Assembly (NCBI GenBank): GCA_934402395.1
Contig: CAKRTQ010000008.1
Span: 51,226 to 115,225 of the forward strand
DNA from: an uncultured Eubacteriales bacterium
Lineage (GTDB): Bacteria; Bacillota; Clostridia; Oscillospirales; CAG-272
Direction of reading: 5' to 3'
Length of the DNA stretch: 64,000 nt
The first letter of the stretch is position 1. Every line of letters begins with the position of its first letter. The notes under the pieces were generated by a model. It worked only from the letters and a program-made list of their open reading frames with translations. It ran no database searches and had not been told where the DNA came from. The position numbers and the translations under genes are program-made. Below are positions 52,545 to 61,505 of the stretch, piece by piece.

Positions 52545-54032
52545 ATGATCGTTCATCTTGACGGAGATCTCAACAGATACTATGTTCAGACCCTTTGCAT
52601 GATATTTTTTCCCGGAGAAAAGTTCTCCGAGAACGAGGAGCCGTCGCCCGAGACGCCTGAGCTTTGGGTGAAGCTTACGAAGACAGAAAACGGCTTCAGT
52701 GCTTCGGCACGTGCGCTTCTCGGAGAGCGTGTGTGCGAGGGCGAAAAAACGCAGGAAAAAGAAGACGGAATGACAGACGAGCGCACGGCGAAGCTTGCTG
52801 TGGGCGGCGCGGTGATATCCGCGCTCGGCTCGCTTGTGGAATACCGTCCGTCGTGGGGAATGCTCACCGGCGTGCGTCCTTCAAAGGTGGCGACCGAAAT
52901 GCTCTCGCGCGGAATGAGCAAGACGCGCGTAAAAAAGACGCTGACGAGCAGATACATGACATTCCCGAAAAAAGCTGCGCTTGCCACCGAGGTTGCGATA
53001 AATGAGCAGAAAATAATCGGTACTCCCGAGGCGCGCGATTGCTCGTTTTACATATCCATTCCGTTCTGCCCGACAAGGTGTGCGTACTGTTCATTTGTTT
53101 CGTATACATCCAAAAGATTGCTTTCGCTGATACCGGAATACGTTGAAAGACTGTGCGCCGACATACGCGAAATGACGCGCACAGCGGCGAGGATAGGTCT
53201 TAAAGTCAAGACCGTCTATGTGGGCGGAGGCACTCCGTCGATCCTCACGGCGGATCAGATAAAGCTGCTTCTTTCCACAGTTGCCGAAAATGTTGATGTG
53301 GGCGCACTTGAGGAATTTACATTTGAGGCGGGCAGACCCGATACGATAACTCTTGAAAAGCTCCGCGCGGCGGCTGAATACGGTGTTACGAGGATAAGCG
53401 TAAATCCGCAGTCGCTCTGCCAGGAGGTGCTCTCCGGCATCGGGAGATCTCACACCGTGGAGGATTTTCTGCGCGCATATTCGGATGCGCGTGCATCCGG
53501 TATCCCGTGCATAAATACCGATCTTATCGCCGGACTTCCCGGTGATACATTCACACGCTTTTCGGCTACAATGGACGGCATACTTGCACTGCGCCCTGAG
53601 AACATTACCGTTCATACCTTCTGCGTAAAAAAGGCCGCCGACCTGCGCCAGACTGCGGGGATATACTCAATACGCGGCGGGGACGTCGGAAAGTGCGTTG
53701 ATTATTCGCAGATAAAGGCGGAGCAGGCGGGATATCTGCCGTACTATATGTACCGTCAGAAAAATACCGTCGGCAATTACGAAAATGTCGGATTTGCCCT
53801 TGATGGGACCGAGGGAAGATACAATATCTATATGATGGAGGAGGTACATACCATCCTCGCGGCAGGCGCGGGCGCGGTCACCAAGCTTGTGCGCCTCTGT
53901 CCTGCTGACGGTTCGCGCCCTGTCATCAGGCGGCTTTTCAATCCCAAATACCCGTTTGAGTACCTTGGCGAAAATAAATGCGGAGAGCTTGCGCGCGGTA
54001 TTGAGGATTTCTTTACAGAATATCCGCTTTGA
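52545..54032 (+). CDS. hemZ: HemZ-like radical SAM coproporphyrinogen dehydrogenase
   Basis: A 495-residue radical SAM enzyme. The iron-sulfur loop is IPFCPTRCAYCSF near 170 (CxxxCxxC), followed by VYVGGGTPSIL and FEAGRPDTITLEKL. The long N-terminal domain before the SAM barrel and the absence of a strict HemN C-terminal domain fit HemZ, which is anaerobic and poorly characterised; heme synthesis is therefore inferred. ATG 52545 is preferred over an in-frame TTG at 52539 that overlaps the dtd stop. The order relA-dtd-hemZ is typical of Clostridia. Confidence 0.9.
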   Translation: MIVHLDGDLNRYYVQTLCMIFFPGEKFSENEEPSPETPELWVKLTKTENGFSASARALLGERVCEGEKTQEKEDGMTDERTAKLAVGGAVISALGSLVEYRPSWGMLTGVRPSKVATEMLSRGMSKTRVKKTLTSRYMTFPKKAALATEVAINEQKIIGTPEARDCSFYISIPFCPTRCAYCSFVSYTSKRLLSLIPEYVERLCADIREMTRTAARIGLKVKTVYVGGGTPSILTADQIKLLLSTVAENVDVGALEEFTFEAGRPDTITLEKLRAAAEYGVTRISVNPQSLCQEVLSGIGRSHTVEDFLRAYSDARASGIPCINTDLIAGLPGDTFTRFSATMDGILALRPENITVHTFCVKKAADLRQTAGIYSIRGGDVGKCVDYSQIKAEQAGYLPYYMYRQKNTVGNYENVGFALDGTEGRYNIYMMEEVHTILAAGAGAVTKLVRLCPADGSRPVIRRLFNPKYPFEYLGENKCGELARGIEDFFTEYPL

Positions 54033-54118
54033 TCTTTTCCCGGTGAAATAAGTCGCCGTTCCGCTCAATATAATCTATTGTATAAAAGCCGCATCCTGCG
54101 GCATGGAGGAATTACCGG

Positions 54119-55810
54119 GTGAGTAAGAATGAGCTGGGTTCGGCGGCACTGACGCGGCGGGCGGAAAAACGTTATATGGGCGGAATGCTGCTGCTTTCCG
54201 CATCTACGCTTATATCAAAGGTCATAGGTCTTGTTTTCAAAATACCGATGCTCGGGCTTATCGGTATTGAGGGAATGGCGTATTTTTCATCCGCTTATCA
54301 TATTTATATACTTCTGCTCACGCTTTCAACAGCGGGGCTGCCGGTTGCGTTGTCAATAATGACGGCAAAAAGCTCGGCAAGGGGCGATCGCGGCGATGTC
54401 GGCAGAATATTCCGCGTTTCGCTCATGCTGCTGCTTCCGACAGGGGCTGCGGGCAGTGCGGTCCTGGCGGCAGGGGCTGAGACATTTGCGGAATGGATAA
54501 ATATCCCCGGCGCCGAATATGCGATAAAAGCCATAGCTCCGACGCTGTTTTTCATATGCGCGTCAAGCGCAGTGCGCGGATATTTTCAGGGGCATGAGAT
54601 AATGCTGCCGACGGCTGTCTCTCAGCTTATCGAATCTGCCTCAAAGCTCGTGCTCGGCATGGGCTTTGCCATGATAGCCATAGACCGCGGCGCGGACGCT
54701 CCGCATACTGCCGCTGCCGCTATATCCGGACTGACAGTCGGTGTGGTGGGCGGTGCCGTTTACCTCGCGGTGAAAAAACTTGTTTTTCCGCATACGCGCG
54801 CTTGCCGTGGGCTTTACCGTGCGGCGTCAATACCGCGAACGAGACGCAGCGTGGCGGCGGAGATGATAAAGATCGCTCTGCCGGTGACAGTGAGCGCATC
54901 GGTAACGAGCATTGCAGGGCTTTCCGATACCGCTATCATTACCGCACGGCTCACATCGTCCGGCTTTGATCACGGAACGGCACTTGCCCTGTACAGTGGG
55001 TACTCAAACCTCGCCGTGCCCCTTTACAACCTTCCTGCGGCGCTTATCACGCCGGTGGCAATGTCGCTGGTGCCTGCGCTCTCCGCCGCCGTTGCGTCGG
55101 ATGAGAAAAAAACAGCCTTTTCGGTGCTCCGCACCGCGTTCCGTGTGACATTTGCGGCAGCAATCCCTGCGGCAATGGGGCTTGCCGTGTTCGCATATCC
55201 GATACTGACGATGATATATCCCCGCGAGGTGTCATCGGTGGCGGTATCTGCGCCGCTTCTTTCGGTGCTGGCGCCTGCGGTCGTTTTTTCCTGCCTCATC
55301 ACGGTTACAAATGCAATACTTCAGGCGTGGGGACATCCCGCAATGCCCATCATTTCGATAGCGGCGGGGACTGCGGTCAAAATAGCATCCGAATATCTGC
55401 TTGTCGGCACCGGGATCGGAATATACGGTGCGCCGCTCAGCACGCTTTTGTGCGGCGTGACGGTCGTGCTTCTGAATATTGTTCTTATGTTTGCGTATAC
55501 TCCGGTGCGCGGGAGCGGGATCATATCTGCTGCTCAGCCGCTGCGCGCGCTTGCGGCATCCGCAGCAGCCATTGGAGCCTCGGCTGCGGTCTACACACTG
55601 CTTTTGAAGGCGGGAGCGCGGAATGCACTGTCGCTCGTTGCCGCAATAGCTGCCGCCTTGCTGATATATGCGGTATGCGCCCTGAAATTCGGCGTGCTCA
55701 GCGCAGATGATATCGAGTCGCTTCCCGGAGGGGAACGTGTCGCAAAAGCACTCGGCAGGGCGGGTTTGTTCAGACCGCTCAGAATAAAAAAAGATCAAGG
55801 AGACAAATAA
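54119..55810 (+). CDS. Oligosaccharide/lipid II flippase of the MVF/SpoVB group
   Basis: A 563-residue membrane protein with 14 predicted helices. It starts YMGGMLLLSASTLISKVIGLVFKIPMLGLIGIEGMAYFSSAYHIY, a signature of SpoVB/polysaccharide flippases. MKIALPVTVSASVTS-type and SVLAPAVVFSCLITVTNAILQAWG segments are present. SpoVB-like proteins flip peptidoglycan precursors, in the cortex during sporulation. Start GTG 54119 is preceded by GGAGGA. mazG follows after 1 base, so they are translationally linked. SpoVB, MurJ or YtgP cannot be fully separated by eye. Confidence 0.88.
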   Translation: MSKNELGSAALTRRAEKRYMGGMLLLSASTLISKVIGLVFKIPMLGLIGIEGMAYFSSAYHIYILLLTLSTAGLPVALSIMTAKSSARGDRGDVGRIFRVSLMLLLPTGAAGSAVLAAGAETFAEWINIPGAEYAIKAIAPTLFFICASSAVRGYFQGHEIMLPTAVSQLIESASKLVLGMGFAMIAIDRGADAPHTAAAAISGLTVGVVGGAVYLAVKKLVFPHTRACRGLYRAASIPRTRRSVAAEMIKIALPVTVSASVTSIAGLSDTAIITARLTSSGFDHGTALALYSGYSNLAVPLYNLPAALITPVAMSLVPALSAAVASDEKKTAFSVLRTAFRVTFAAAIPAAMGLAVFAYPILTMIYPREVSSVAVSAPLLSVLAPAVVFSCLITVTNAILQAWGHPAMPIISIAAGTAVKIASEYLLVGTGIGIYGAPLSTLLCGVTVVLLNIVLMFAYTPVRGSGIISAAQPLRALAASAAAIGASAAVYTLLLKAGARNALSLVAAIAAALLIYAVCALKFGVLSADDIESLPGGERVAKALGRAGLFRPLRIKKDQGDK

Positions 55811-55811
55811 A

Positions 55812-56630
55812 ATGACACATCAGGAAACGGTAAAGTATCTTGTCGGTAAAAAACCGGGTACCTACACATTTGAGGACCTCTGCACCATACACGCGCTGCT
55901 GCGCGACGAGAACGGCTGTCCGTGGGACCGCGAGCAAACGCATGAGAGCATTCGTTCGAGCTTTATAGAGGAGACATACGAGGTCGTTGAGGCGATAGAC
56001 AACAAGGACCCCAAACTCATGCGCGAGGAGCTGGGCGACGTGCTTTTGCAGGTCGTTTTTCACGCGCAGATAGCAGCCGAGGACGGTGAGTTTACCATTT
56101 CCGACGTTGCCAATGACATCTGCGAAAAGCTGATACACCGTCACCCGCATATTTTCGGTAGCGTAACTGCCGAAACATCGGACGATGTGATAAAAAACTG
56201 GGATCTTATCAAAAGTGCCGAAAAGCACCGCAATACGCTCACATCAAAGCTGCGCGCGGTGCCGCCGTCTCTCCCCGCATTGATGCGTGCCGAAAAAGTC
56301 GGCAAAAAAGCGTCGTTCTTTGATTTTGACAGCGCGGATGCCGTGATTGCAAAGCTTCGCGAGGAGACAGCCGAGGTCGAGGAGGCTGCCAAGAGCGGCA
56401 GCCATGATGCAATGGAAGAAGAACTCGGAGACCTGCTGCTTACCGTAACGAGCCTTGCGCGAAAACTCGGAGTTGACAGCGAAAAGGCACTCGGCAGGGC
56501 GGTGAATAAGTTCGTTGACCGCTTTGAGCGTGTTGAGGACGAGGCGGCAAAGGATGGTAAGTGTCCTGACGAAATGTCCATGACCGAGCTTGACGCCATA
56601 TGGGACCGCATCAAGCACGAGAAGATGTGA
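55812..56630 (+). CDS. mazG: Nucleoside triphosphate pyrophosphohydrolase MazG
   Basis: MazG hydrolyses NTPs (and dNTPs) to NMP and pyrophosphate, cleansing the pool. The 272-residue protein has two MazG domains: NGCPWDREQTHESIRSSFIEETYEV with EELGDVLLQVVFHAQIA (about 38-85), and KLREETAEVEEA with EEELGDLLLTVTSLARKLG (about 180-220). The EExxE...ExxD metal motifs are intact in both. It precedes rqcP, yabP, yabQ and divIC, the usual Firmicutes order. Confidence 0.95.
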   Translation: MTHQETVKYLVGKKPGTYTFEDLCTIHALLRDENGCPWDREQTHESIRSSFIEETYEVVEAIDNKDPKLMREELGDVLLQVVFHAQIAAEDGEFTISDVANDICEKLIHRHPHIFGSVTAETSDDVIKNWDLIKSAEKHRNTLTSKLRAVPPSLPALMRAEKVGKKASFFDFDSADAVIAKLREETAEVEEAAKSGSHDAMEEELGDLLLTVTSLARKLGVDSEKALGRAVNKFVDRFERVEDEAAKDGKCPDEMSMTELDAIWDRIKHEKM

Positions 56631-56667
56631 ACATTTTGTAAAATCCGCAAATGAACGCCAAACGGTA

Positions 56668-56696
56668 TTGAATCAAAGACAAAAAGAAAGTATAAT
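56668..56696 (+). promoter_or_regulatory. Promoter for rqcP-yabP-yabQ-divIC
   Basis: TTGAAT (56668-56673) and TATAAT (56691-56696) with 17-base spacing, in the gap after mazG. Confidence 0.65.
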
Positions 56697-56725
56697 AAAA
56701 ATATATACCCGAATTGAGGGGCATG

Positions 56726-56971
56726 ATGAGACTTGACAAATATCTTAAGGTTTCCCGCGTAATAAAGCGGCGCACGGTTGCAAACGATGCCTGCGACGCG
56801 GGGCATATATCCGTCAACGGCAAGGTGGTAAAGGCGTCGTATGACGTCAAGGAAGGGGATACGGTCACTGTTTCCTTCGGTCAGCGTCAGCTTGTATTCC
56901 GTGTGCTCAACGTGCGTGAGCACGTTGGCAAGGCAGATGCCTCGGATATGTACGAAATAATCAGTCAGTGA
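56726..56971 (+). CDS. rqcP: RqcP, S4-domain ribosome quality control protein
   Basis: An 81-residue S4 RNA-binding protein: MRLDKYLKVSRVIKRRTVANDACDAGHISVNGKVVKASYDVKEGD. RqcP (formerly YabO) binds 50S with peptidyl-tRNA and helps RqcH-directed alanine tailing. Start 56726 is chosen because GAGGGG lies 5 bases upstream and MRLDKYLK is the family start; an ATG at 56723 is also possible. RqcH is encoded at 1569-3341. Confidence 0.95.
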   Translation: MRLDKYLKVSRVIKRRTVANDACDAGHISVNGKVVKASYDVKEGDTVTVSFGQRQLVFRVLNVREHVGKADASDMYEIISQ

Positions 56972-57031
56972 CATATAAAGGACATCCCCCGCATATGATT
57001 TTCATGAGGAAAAATATGCGGAGGGAATGTA

Positions 57032-57355
57032 ATGAATAACGGAAACGGATTCAGAGACGCCGGTGAAAAAAACGGCGAAAATGAAAAAAAAACTGCGCTT
57101 CACGAGTTTTCTGTGCGCGGGCGCAAAACGATGCAGATATGCGGCGTCAGCGAGGTTATAAGCTTTGACGAAAACAGCGTGGTCGCCGGCACTTCCTGCG
57201 GTGAAATGACAATAGAGGGCACCGGGCTGCACATAGGCGCGCTTGATATCGACCGCGGCTTTCTTTCACTTGACGGCGACATAAGCGGCATTTTTTATCT
57301 TGAAGATCCGCACATGAACGCGGGACGGAAGAAGCGCGGGCTGTTCGGCCGCTGA
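57032..57355 (+). CDS. yabP: Sporulation protein YabP
   Basis: A 107-residue protein of the YabP/YqfC family, made in the mother cell and needed for spore coat/cortex assembly. The core (HEFSVRGRKTMQICGVSEVISFDENSVVAGTSCGEMTIEGTGLHIGALDIDRGFLSLDGDISGIFY) matches the family; it has a longer polar N-terminus. The ribosome binding site is GGAGGGAA. It lies between rqcP and yabQ, the conserved order. Confidence 0.92.
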   Translation: MNNGNGFRDAGEKNGENEKKTALHEFSVRGRKTMQICGVSEVISFDENSVVAGTSCGEMTIEGTGLHIGALDIDRGFLSLDGDISGIFYLEDPHMNAGRKKRGLFGR

Positions 57356-57362
57356 ACGAAGC

Positions 57363-58043
57363 ATGGACGTAATGGAGATATCCCCCCGAGCGCAGGCACT
57401 CATGCTGCTTGCTTCGGCACTTGCGGGCGTGGCAGCCGGAGCGGTGTTTGACCTTATCGGGGTCTTTTACCGGTCTCTCGGCGTGGGCGGCAAGCCTTCG
57501 TATTATGCGCGGCAGCTTCCTCTTGTCGGCGTCATAGGTCAGAACGACAGGCTTTACACCGTTGTTACGAACGCGGTGCTGTTCTGTGCCGATATGCTTT
57601 TCCCGCTTGCATGGGCGGCGGCACAGCTTTGTGTGTTTTTTGTCGCGGACGATGGGATATTCCGTATTTCCGGCTTGCTTGCGGGCGCTGTCGGGTTTTT
57701 CGTTTGGCGGAAAACGCTTGGTGTGCTGTTTCGTGCATCCGGAAGCTTTGTCGTTTACATACTTCGCGTGAGCGCGGCGTATATATGCTTTCCCGCGGCG
57801 TTTTTGCGGCGCGCCGTTCTTCGGGTTTTGCACAGGACCGTTTCGGCTGCGCTGCGTGCACGTCATGAGCGCACGGTGGCAAAGCAGGATGCCGCAGAGC
57901 GTGAAAGGCTTTTGACGCTCGCGGGCGCGGGCTTTGATATGGCGGGGGTGTTCGGACACCCGCAAAATAATTCTGAAAAAGAAGAAGGAAACGTGAAAAA
58001 TGAACGGAGACGGAAAATTTTACGGCAGAGTGACTCTCGGTAA
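57363..58043 (+). CDS. yabQ: Spore cortex biosynthesis protein YabQ
   Basis: A 226-residue membrane protein with four hydrophobic segments (MLLASALAGVAAGAVFDLIGVFY, VVTNAVLFCADMLFPLAWAAAQLCVFF, IFRISGLLAGAVGFFVW, and FVVYILRVSAAYICFPAAF). YabQ is needed for spore cortex formation. The conserved DxxGxFYR near the first helix is present. Its C-terminal 14 codons overlap divIC in another frame (44 bases). The tail is basic and rich in Arg/Glu. Confidence 0.87.
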   Translation: MDVMEISPRAQALMLLASALAGVAAGAVFDLIGVFYRSLGVGGKPSYYARQLPLVGVIGQNDRLYTVVTNAVLFCADMLFPLAWAAAQLCVFFVADDGIFRISGLLAGAVGFFVWRKTLGVLFRASGSFVVYILRVSAAYICFPAAFLRRAVLRVLHRTVSAALRARHERTVAKQDAAERERLLTLAGAGFDMAGVFGHPQNNSEKEEGNVKNERRRKILRQSDSR

Positions 58044-58320
58044 GGCGGGTTTTTTCGTAAAAACGGCACTTCTGGTGGTGGCGTTGTGCCTGCTCGTCAC
58101 AGCATTTTCACTGTTTATGGAATATCGCCGCCTCGGAGACACGCAAAAACGGCTGGAAGAAGATATAGCCGCAGCCGAAGTGCGGGCGGCGGAGCTTCAA
58201 TATGAGCTTGATGAGCCGATGGACAGGGAATATATCCTTCGGGTGGCGCGCAAAAAACTCGGGCTTGTTCTGCCCGAGGAGATAGTTTATTATACAGACC
58301 TCGAAACCTCCGGCAAATGA
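58000..58320 (+). CDS. divIC: DivIC/FtsB-like septum formation initiator
   Basis: A 106-residue bitopic division protein: one helix (FFVKTALLVVALCLLVTAFSLFMEY) near 20-45, a coiled coil (RLGDTQKRLEEDIAAAEVRAAELQYELDEP), and the family end MDREYILRVARKKLGLVLPEEIVYY. DivIC works with FtsL and DivIB at the divisome. AGAAGGAAA before ATG 58000 supports this start inside yabQ. It is the last gene of the rqcP operon. Confidence 0.93.
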   Translation: MNGDGKFYGRVTLGKAGFFVKTALLVVALCLLVTAFSLFMEYRRLGDTQKRLEEDIAAAEVRAAELQYELDEPMDREYILRVARKKLGLVLPEEIVYYTDLETSGK

Positions 58321-58359
58321 CCGCTGCCTGAACTGCGGTCCGTAACCGAATATTGAAAT

Positions 58360-58423
58360 ATCCCACGGTGGACACAGAGCAGCGTATGCTTTTCATGTGT
58401 GCGGTCCCGTGGGATCTTTTATT
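58360..58423 (+). terminator. Terminator after divIC
   Basis: ATCCCACGG (58360-58368) pairs with CCGTGGGAT (58407-58415), with inner TGGAC/GGTCC and CACA/TGTG pairing, followed by CTTTTATT. Confidence 0.75.
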
Positions 58424-58438
58424 ATGATTTTATCTGTT

Positions 58439-59827
58439 TCAGCTGCCGAGGAGCACATCGACCGTGAATTCCGAGCCGTTGCGGAAGGCGATAATGGTCA
58501 CGGTATCTCCGGGGGACATATTTTCGATCACCAAGCGGATATCTTCGATCCCGGTGACTGTTTTTCCGTTGATCGATGTGATTATATCGCCGGGGCGAAG
58601 CTTGGTCGCGGCGTCATATCCGGGATCCGAAACGGTTGCCACGGCAACGCCGGCGACTTCCGCTTTTCCGATCTGTTCAGTGCCGTCCACTGTGTATGTG
58701 AAACGCGCGCCCTTGGTAACGGCGGTCCCCATTATGCCGAGTCTTGCGGCTTTTTTCACTATCTGACCGCCTGTCCCCGCGCCGCCTGCGAGAATATCGT
58801 CGTATATTTTCAGCACGCCGTTGATGGGAATGGCAAAGCCAAGACCTTCAAAGCCGTCTTCGGTTATTTTGTAGGTGTTGATGCCGATGACCTTTCCATC
58901 GCCGTTTATGAGCGGACCGCCCGAGTTGCCGGGGTTTATCTGTGTGCTGGTCTGTATCAGCTTCATGGTCTTTTCAAGAAGTCCGGTGTCATCATAAAAT
59001 CTGACCGAGCGGTCAACGGCGGAAATTATTCCGGTTGTCACCGTGCCTTTATATTCAAGTCCGCCGGGTGTGCCTATTGCCACAGCGGTCTCTCCGACGA
59101 TCAGCTCATCGGAGTTACCGAATTCGGCTGCGGGCAGTCCATCGGCGTTGATCTTGATTATCGCCACATCGGAAAGCTCATTGCCGCCGATGTATTCGGC
59201 GCGGTGATATTTGCCGTCCGAGGTCACGACTTCAATTGCCGTGTAGTCTTCGATAACATGGTAATTGGTAAGAATATATCCGTCAGCCGTTTTTATTATT
59301 CCGGTACCGACCCCGTTTCCGCCGGTCTTCTTTACCGCTATGCCCACCACCGAAGGACAGACCTTGGCGGATATTTCGGGAATCGACAGCTTTCCGCTGC
59401 TTTCGCCGTCGCGTACATATATCACTTTTTCCACAGTCACGGTTTCGCACGGACCGCTCTGCGATGTCTTCGGTGACGTGAGAACTACCCATATAAGCAG
59501 CCCGAAGCAAACAAGAAATGCAGCCGTCATTATCGCTGCGTACACGAGCGCGCCGCGCCGTTGTTTTTTTCTTGCGGCTTTGTCAACATCGGCAAAATCC
59601 CATGTGAATACCTGCACGGTATCTTCGGAAGCCGCAGCGGTGTCGGCAGTATCTTTTTCATTCGCGGAATTTTCGCTGCCGGGGGCGGCATCGGCATCAT
59701 CGACGCGATCTGTTTCGGTTTCTGCCGGTGCCGAGGTCTCGGTCACATCGGTGTCCACGACCGGAACGGTCCCGGTGCCGTCTTTTTTTATTTCTTCGTT
59801 TTGTTCGTTGAATTCGCTGTCCTGCAT
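58439..59827 (-). CDS. HtrA/DegP-like membrane serine protease
   Basis: A 462-residue S1C protease. A long acidic N-terminus (1-88) precedes one membrane helix (93-116). The outer protease domain has the catalytic triad His190 (LTNYHVIED), Asp220 (LSDVAIIKI) and Ser302 (NPGNSGGPL), then one PDZ domain (about 370-460; LRPGDIITSINGKTVTGIEDI). It degrades or refolds damaged proteins at the membrane. ATG 59827 follows the end of the histidine kinase by 1 base, with GAGG inside the kinase end, so the two are co-translated. Confidence 0.94.
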   Translation of the reverse strand: MQDSEFNEQNEEIKKDGTGTVPVVDTDVTETSAPAETETDRVDDADAAPGSENSANEKDTADTAAASEDTVQVFTWDFADVDKAARKKQRRGALVYAAIMTAAFLVCFGLLIWVVLTSPKTSQSGPCETVTVEKVIYVRDGESSGKLSIPEISAKVCPSVVGIAVKKTGGNGVGTGIIKTADGYILTNYHVIEDYTAIEVVTSDGKYHRAEYIGGNELSDVAIIKINADGLPAAEFGNSDELIVGETAVAIGTPGGLEYKGTVTTGIISAVDRSVRFYDDTGLLEKTMKLIQTSTQINPGNSGGPLINGDGKVIGINTYKITEDGFEGLGFAIPINGVLKIYDDILAGGAGTGGQIVKKAARLGIMGTAVTKGARFTYTVDGTEQIGKAEVAGVAVATVSDPGYDAATKLRPGDIITSINGKTVTGIEDIRLVIENMSPGDTVTIIAFRNGSEFTVDVLLGS

Positions 59828-59828
59828 C

Positions 59829-61334
59829 TCATTCCTCTGCTCGGTCGTTGTGTTCTGTGTGGCGTTCCGGCGCCTTGGCGCGGGGAAGGGCAAAGGTGAA
59901 CTCGCAGTTCTTGCCCGGCTCACTCTTGAGAGTTATTTCTTCACCGTGCGCCTTGATTATCGTTTGGGCTATGAACATACCGAGACCCACGCCTGTCTTA
60001 TCCTTGCCGCGGCTTCTGTCGCTCTTGTAAAAGCGTTCGAATATGTGCGGCTGATCCTCAAGCGGAATGCCCTCGCCTTCATTGAAAACGCTTACGCTTA
60101 CCTTTTTTTGGTTGTTTTCGTTGAGATATTTGATGCTTACGCTGAGAAGTCCGCCGTCATACGAGAATTTTATCGCGTTGTCGCAGATGTTATACAGTAT
60201 CTGATATATCGCATCGTGGTCGCCCATGACATACATATTGTCATCGTCAATATTGAATTCGACGTCGAGATGCTTTTTGTCAATACGCTGCTCGCAGGAA
60301 ATAAGTACCTGCCTGCCCATTTCGCAAATGTCGAACGGCGCCATTACGAACTTGCGGTCGCCCGCCTGGATGCGTGAGATATCAAGCAGTGTCGATACCA
60401 ACCTCGAAAGCCTCTTGACCTCATCCTGAATGACGTGCAGGTAGTACTCATGCTTTTCCGGCGGTATCGCGCCCGAAAGAATGCAGTCTATAAAGCCGGA
60501 TATCGTTGTCATCGGGGTGCGCATATCATGCGAAACGCTTGACATGAAGTTGTTGCGCATATCTTCAAGAGATGCGAGCGATTCAGCCATTTTGTTGAAT
60601 GCGCAGGCAAGCTCGGCTATTTCGTCGTTGCCTTTTTCTGAAACGCGCACGCTGAAATCGCCGCCGGCGAATTTTCTCGCCGCGTCCCTCATTTCTTCAA
60701 GCGGCTGGGTTATACGTTTGGTTATAAAGTAAATTGCGAGGATAGCGATCATCATAACGACCACGCTTGTTATAACGAGGGTCATGAGTATCGATGTGCT
60801 GAAGCCGCTGCCGCCCGAAACGCGCGCACAGGCAAATACCGTGCCGCACACGTAGCTGTCCTTTACATATATCGGAGTGGCGCATATGATGCTTTTTTCA
60901 TCGATAACGCCTTCGATCCTGGCGAGGCTTTTTATTTCAACGCCGCTGTTAACGTCGTCCATTATCTGCTTGGGAATGTATTTGCCCACAAGCTCATCAT
61001 TTTTTGCGTTGTCGGTTATAATGATCTTGCCGCTGTTGGTGACGACAAATATCGAAAGATCATCCGTGCTCGCGGTGACTATTGCATCGAGAAAAGCACA
61101 GATGTCACGCTTGTAGATATCGCAGAAGGCTGAAAGATCGGATATTTCCGACAGCGCGTCTTTATCCTGAATGCATTCGGCGGTTGCCGAGGATGCCGCC
61201 GTTACCGTTGCCGTTTTGCCCTCCATTGCATTTCTGTTTACAGTGACGGTGGAAAACGCAAGCAGCAAAGCAAAGGACAAAAACAGTATCAGCGCGAATG
61301 CGGAAGCATATTTTGACATGATGCCTTTTGACAT
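59829..61334 (-). CDS. Sensor histidine kinase
   Basis: A 501-residue membrane kinase: first helix about 11-30, an extracytoplasmic sensory domain (about 35-175), second helix (ILMTLVITSVVVMMIAILAIYFI), HAMP (KRITQPLEEMRDAARKFAGGDFSV), HisKA with SVSHDMRTPMTTISGF (phospho-His), and HATPase with NAIKFSYDG, NEGEGIPLEDQPHIF and GVGLGMFIAQTI. The sensory domain has no obvious ligand motif. It pairs with the response regulator upstream and with HtrA downstream. GAGAGGAAGAA precedes the ATG. Confidence 0.95.
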   Translation of the reverse strand: MSKGIMSKYASAFALILFLSFALLLAFSTVTVNRNAMEGKTATVTAASSATAECIQDKDALSEISDLSAFCDIYKRDICAFLDAIVTASTDDLSIFVVTNSGKIIITDNAKNDELVGKYIPKQIMDDVNSGVEIKSLARIEGVIDEKSIICATPIYVKDSYVCGTVFACARVSGGSGFSTSILMTLVITSVVVMMIAILAIYFITKRITQPLEEMRDAARKFAGGDFSVRVSEKGNDEIAELACAFNKMAESLASLEDMRNNFMSSVSHDMRTPMTTISGFIDCILSGAIPPEKHEYYLHVIQDEVKRLSRLVSTLLDISRIQAGDRKFVMAPFDICEMGRQVLISCEQRIDKKHLDVEFNIDDDNMYVMGDHDAIYQILYNICDNAIKFSYDGGLLSVSIKYLNENNQKKVSVSVFNEGEGIPLEDQPHIFERFYKSDRSRGKDKTGVGLGMFIAQTIIKAHGEEITLKSEPGKNCEFTFALPRAKAPERHTEHNDRAEE

Positions 61335-61380
61335 GGGTGTTCTTCCTCTCTTTGATATCTCTGCCGATGTGACCTATAAA

Positions 61381-61413
61381 ACGGGGCTGTCGCACTTGCG
61401 CGCCACAGCCCGT
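61381..61413 (-). promoter_or_regulatory. Hairpin between response regulator and kinase genes
   Basis: On the minus strand ACGGGCTGT pairs with ACAGCCCCGT (one bulged C), followed by TTTAT. It may lower expression of the kinase and htrA relative to the regulator. Confidence 0.55.
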
Positions 61414-61505
61414 ATTGATTTTTGCCGATACCGCAGGCTCCGGGGATGCGCGCAGCACTCCGGAGGCGCAGTCGGTCAGGCGCGGTTAAGCCCGTGCCGT
61501 TCGGC

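Noticed and set aside
59265..60377. 370-codon plus-strand frame
   Set aside because: Antisense to htrA and the histidine kinase, both with intact catalytic motifs.
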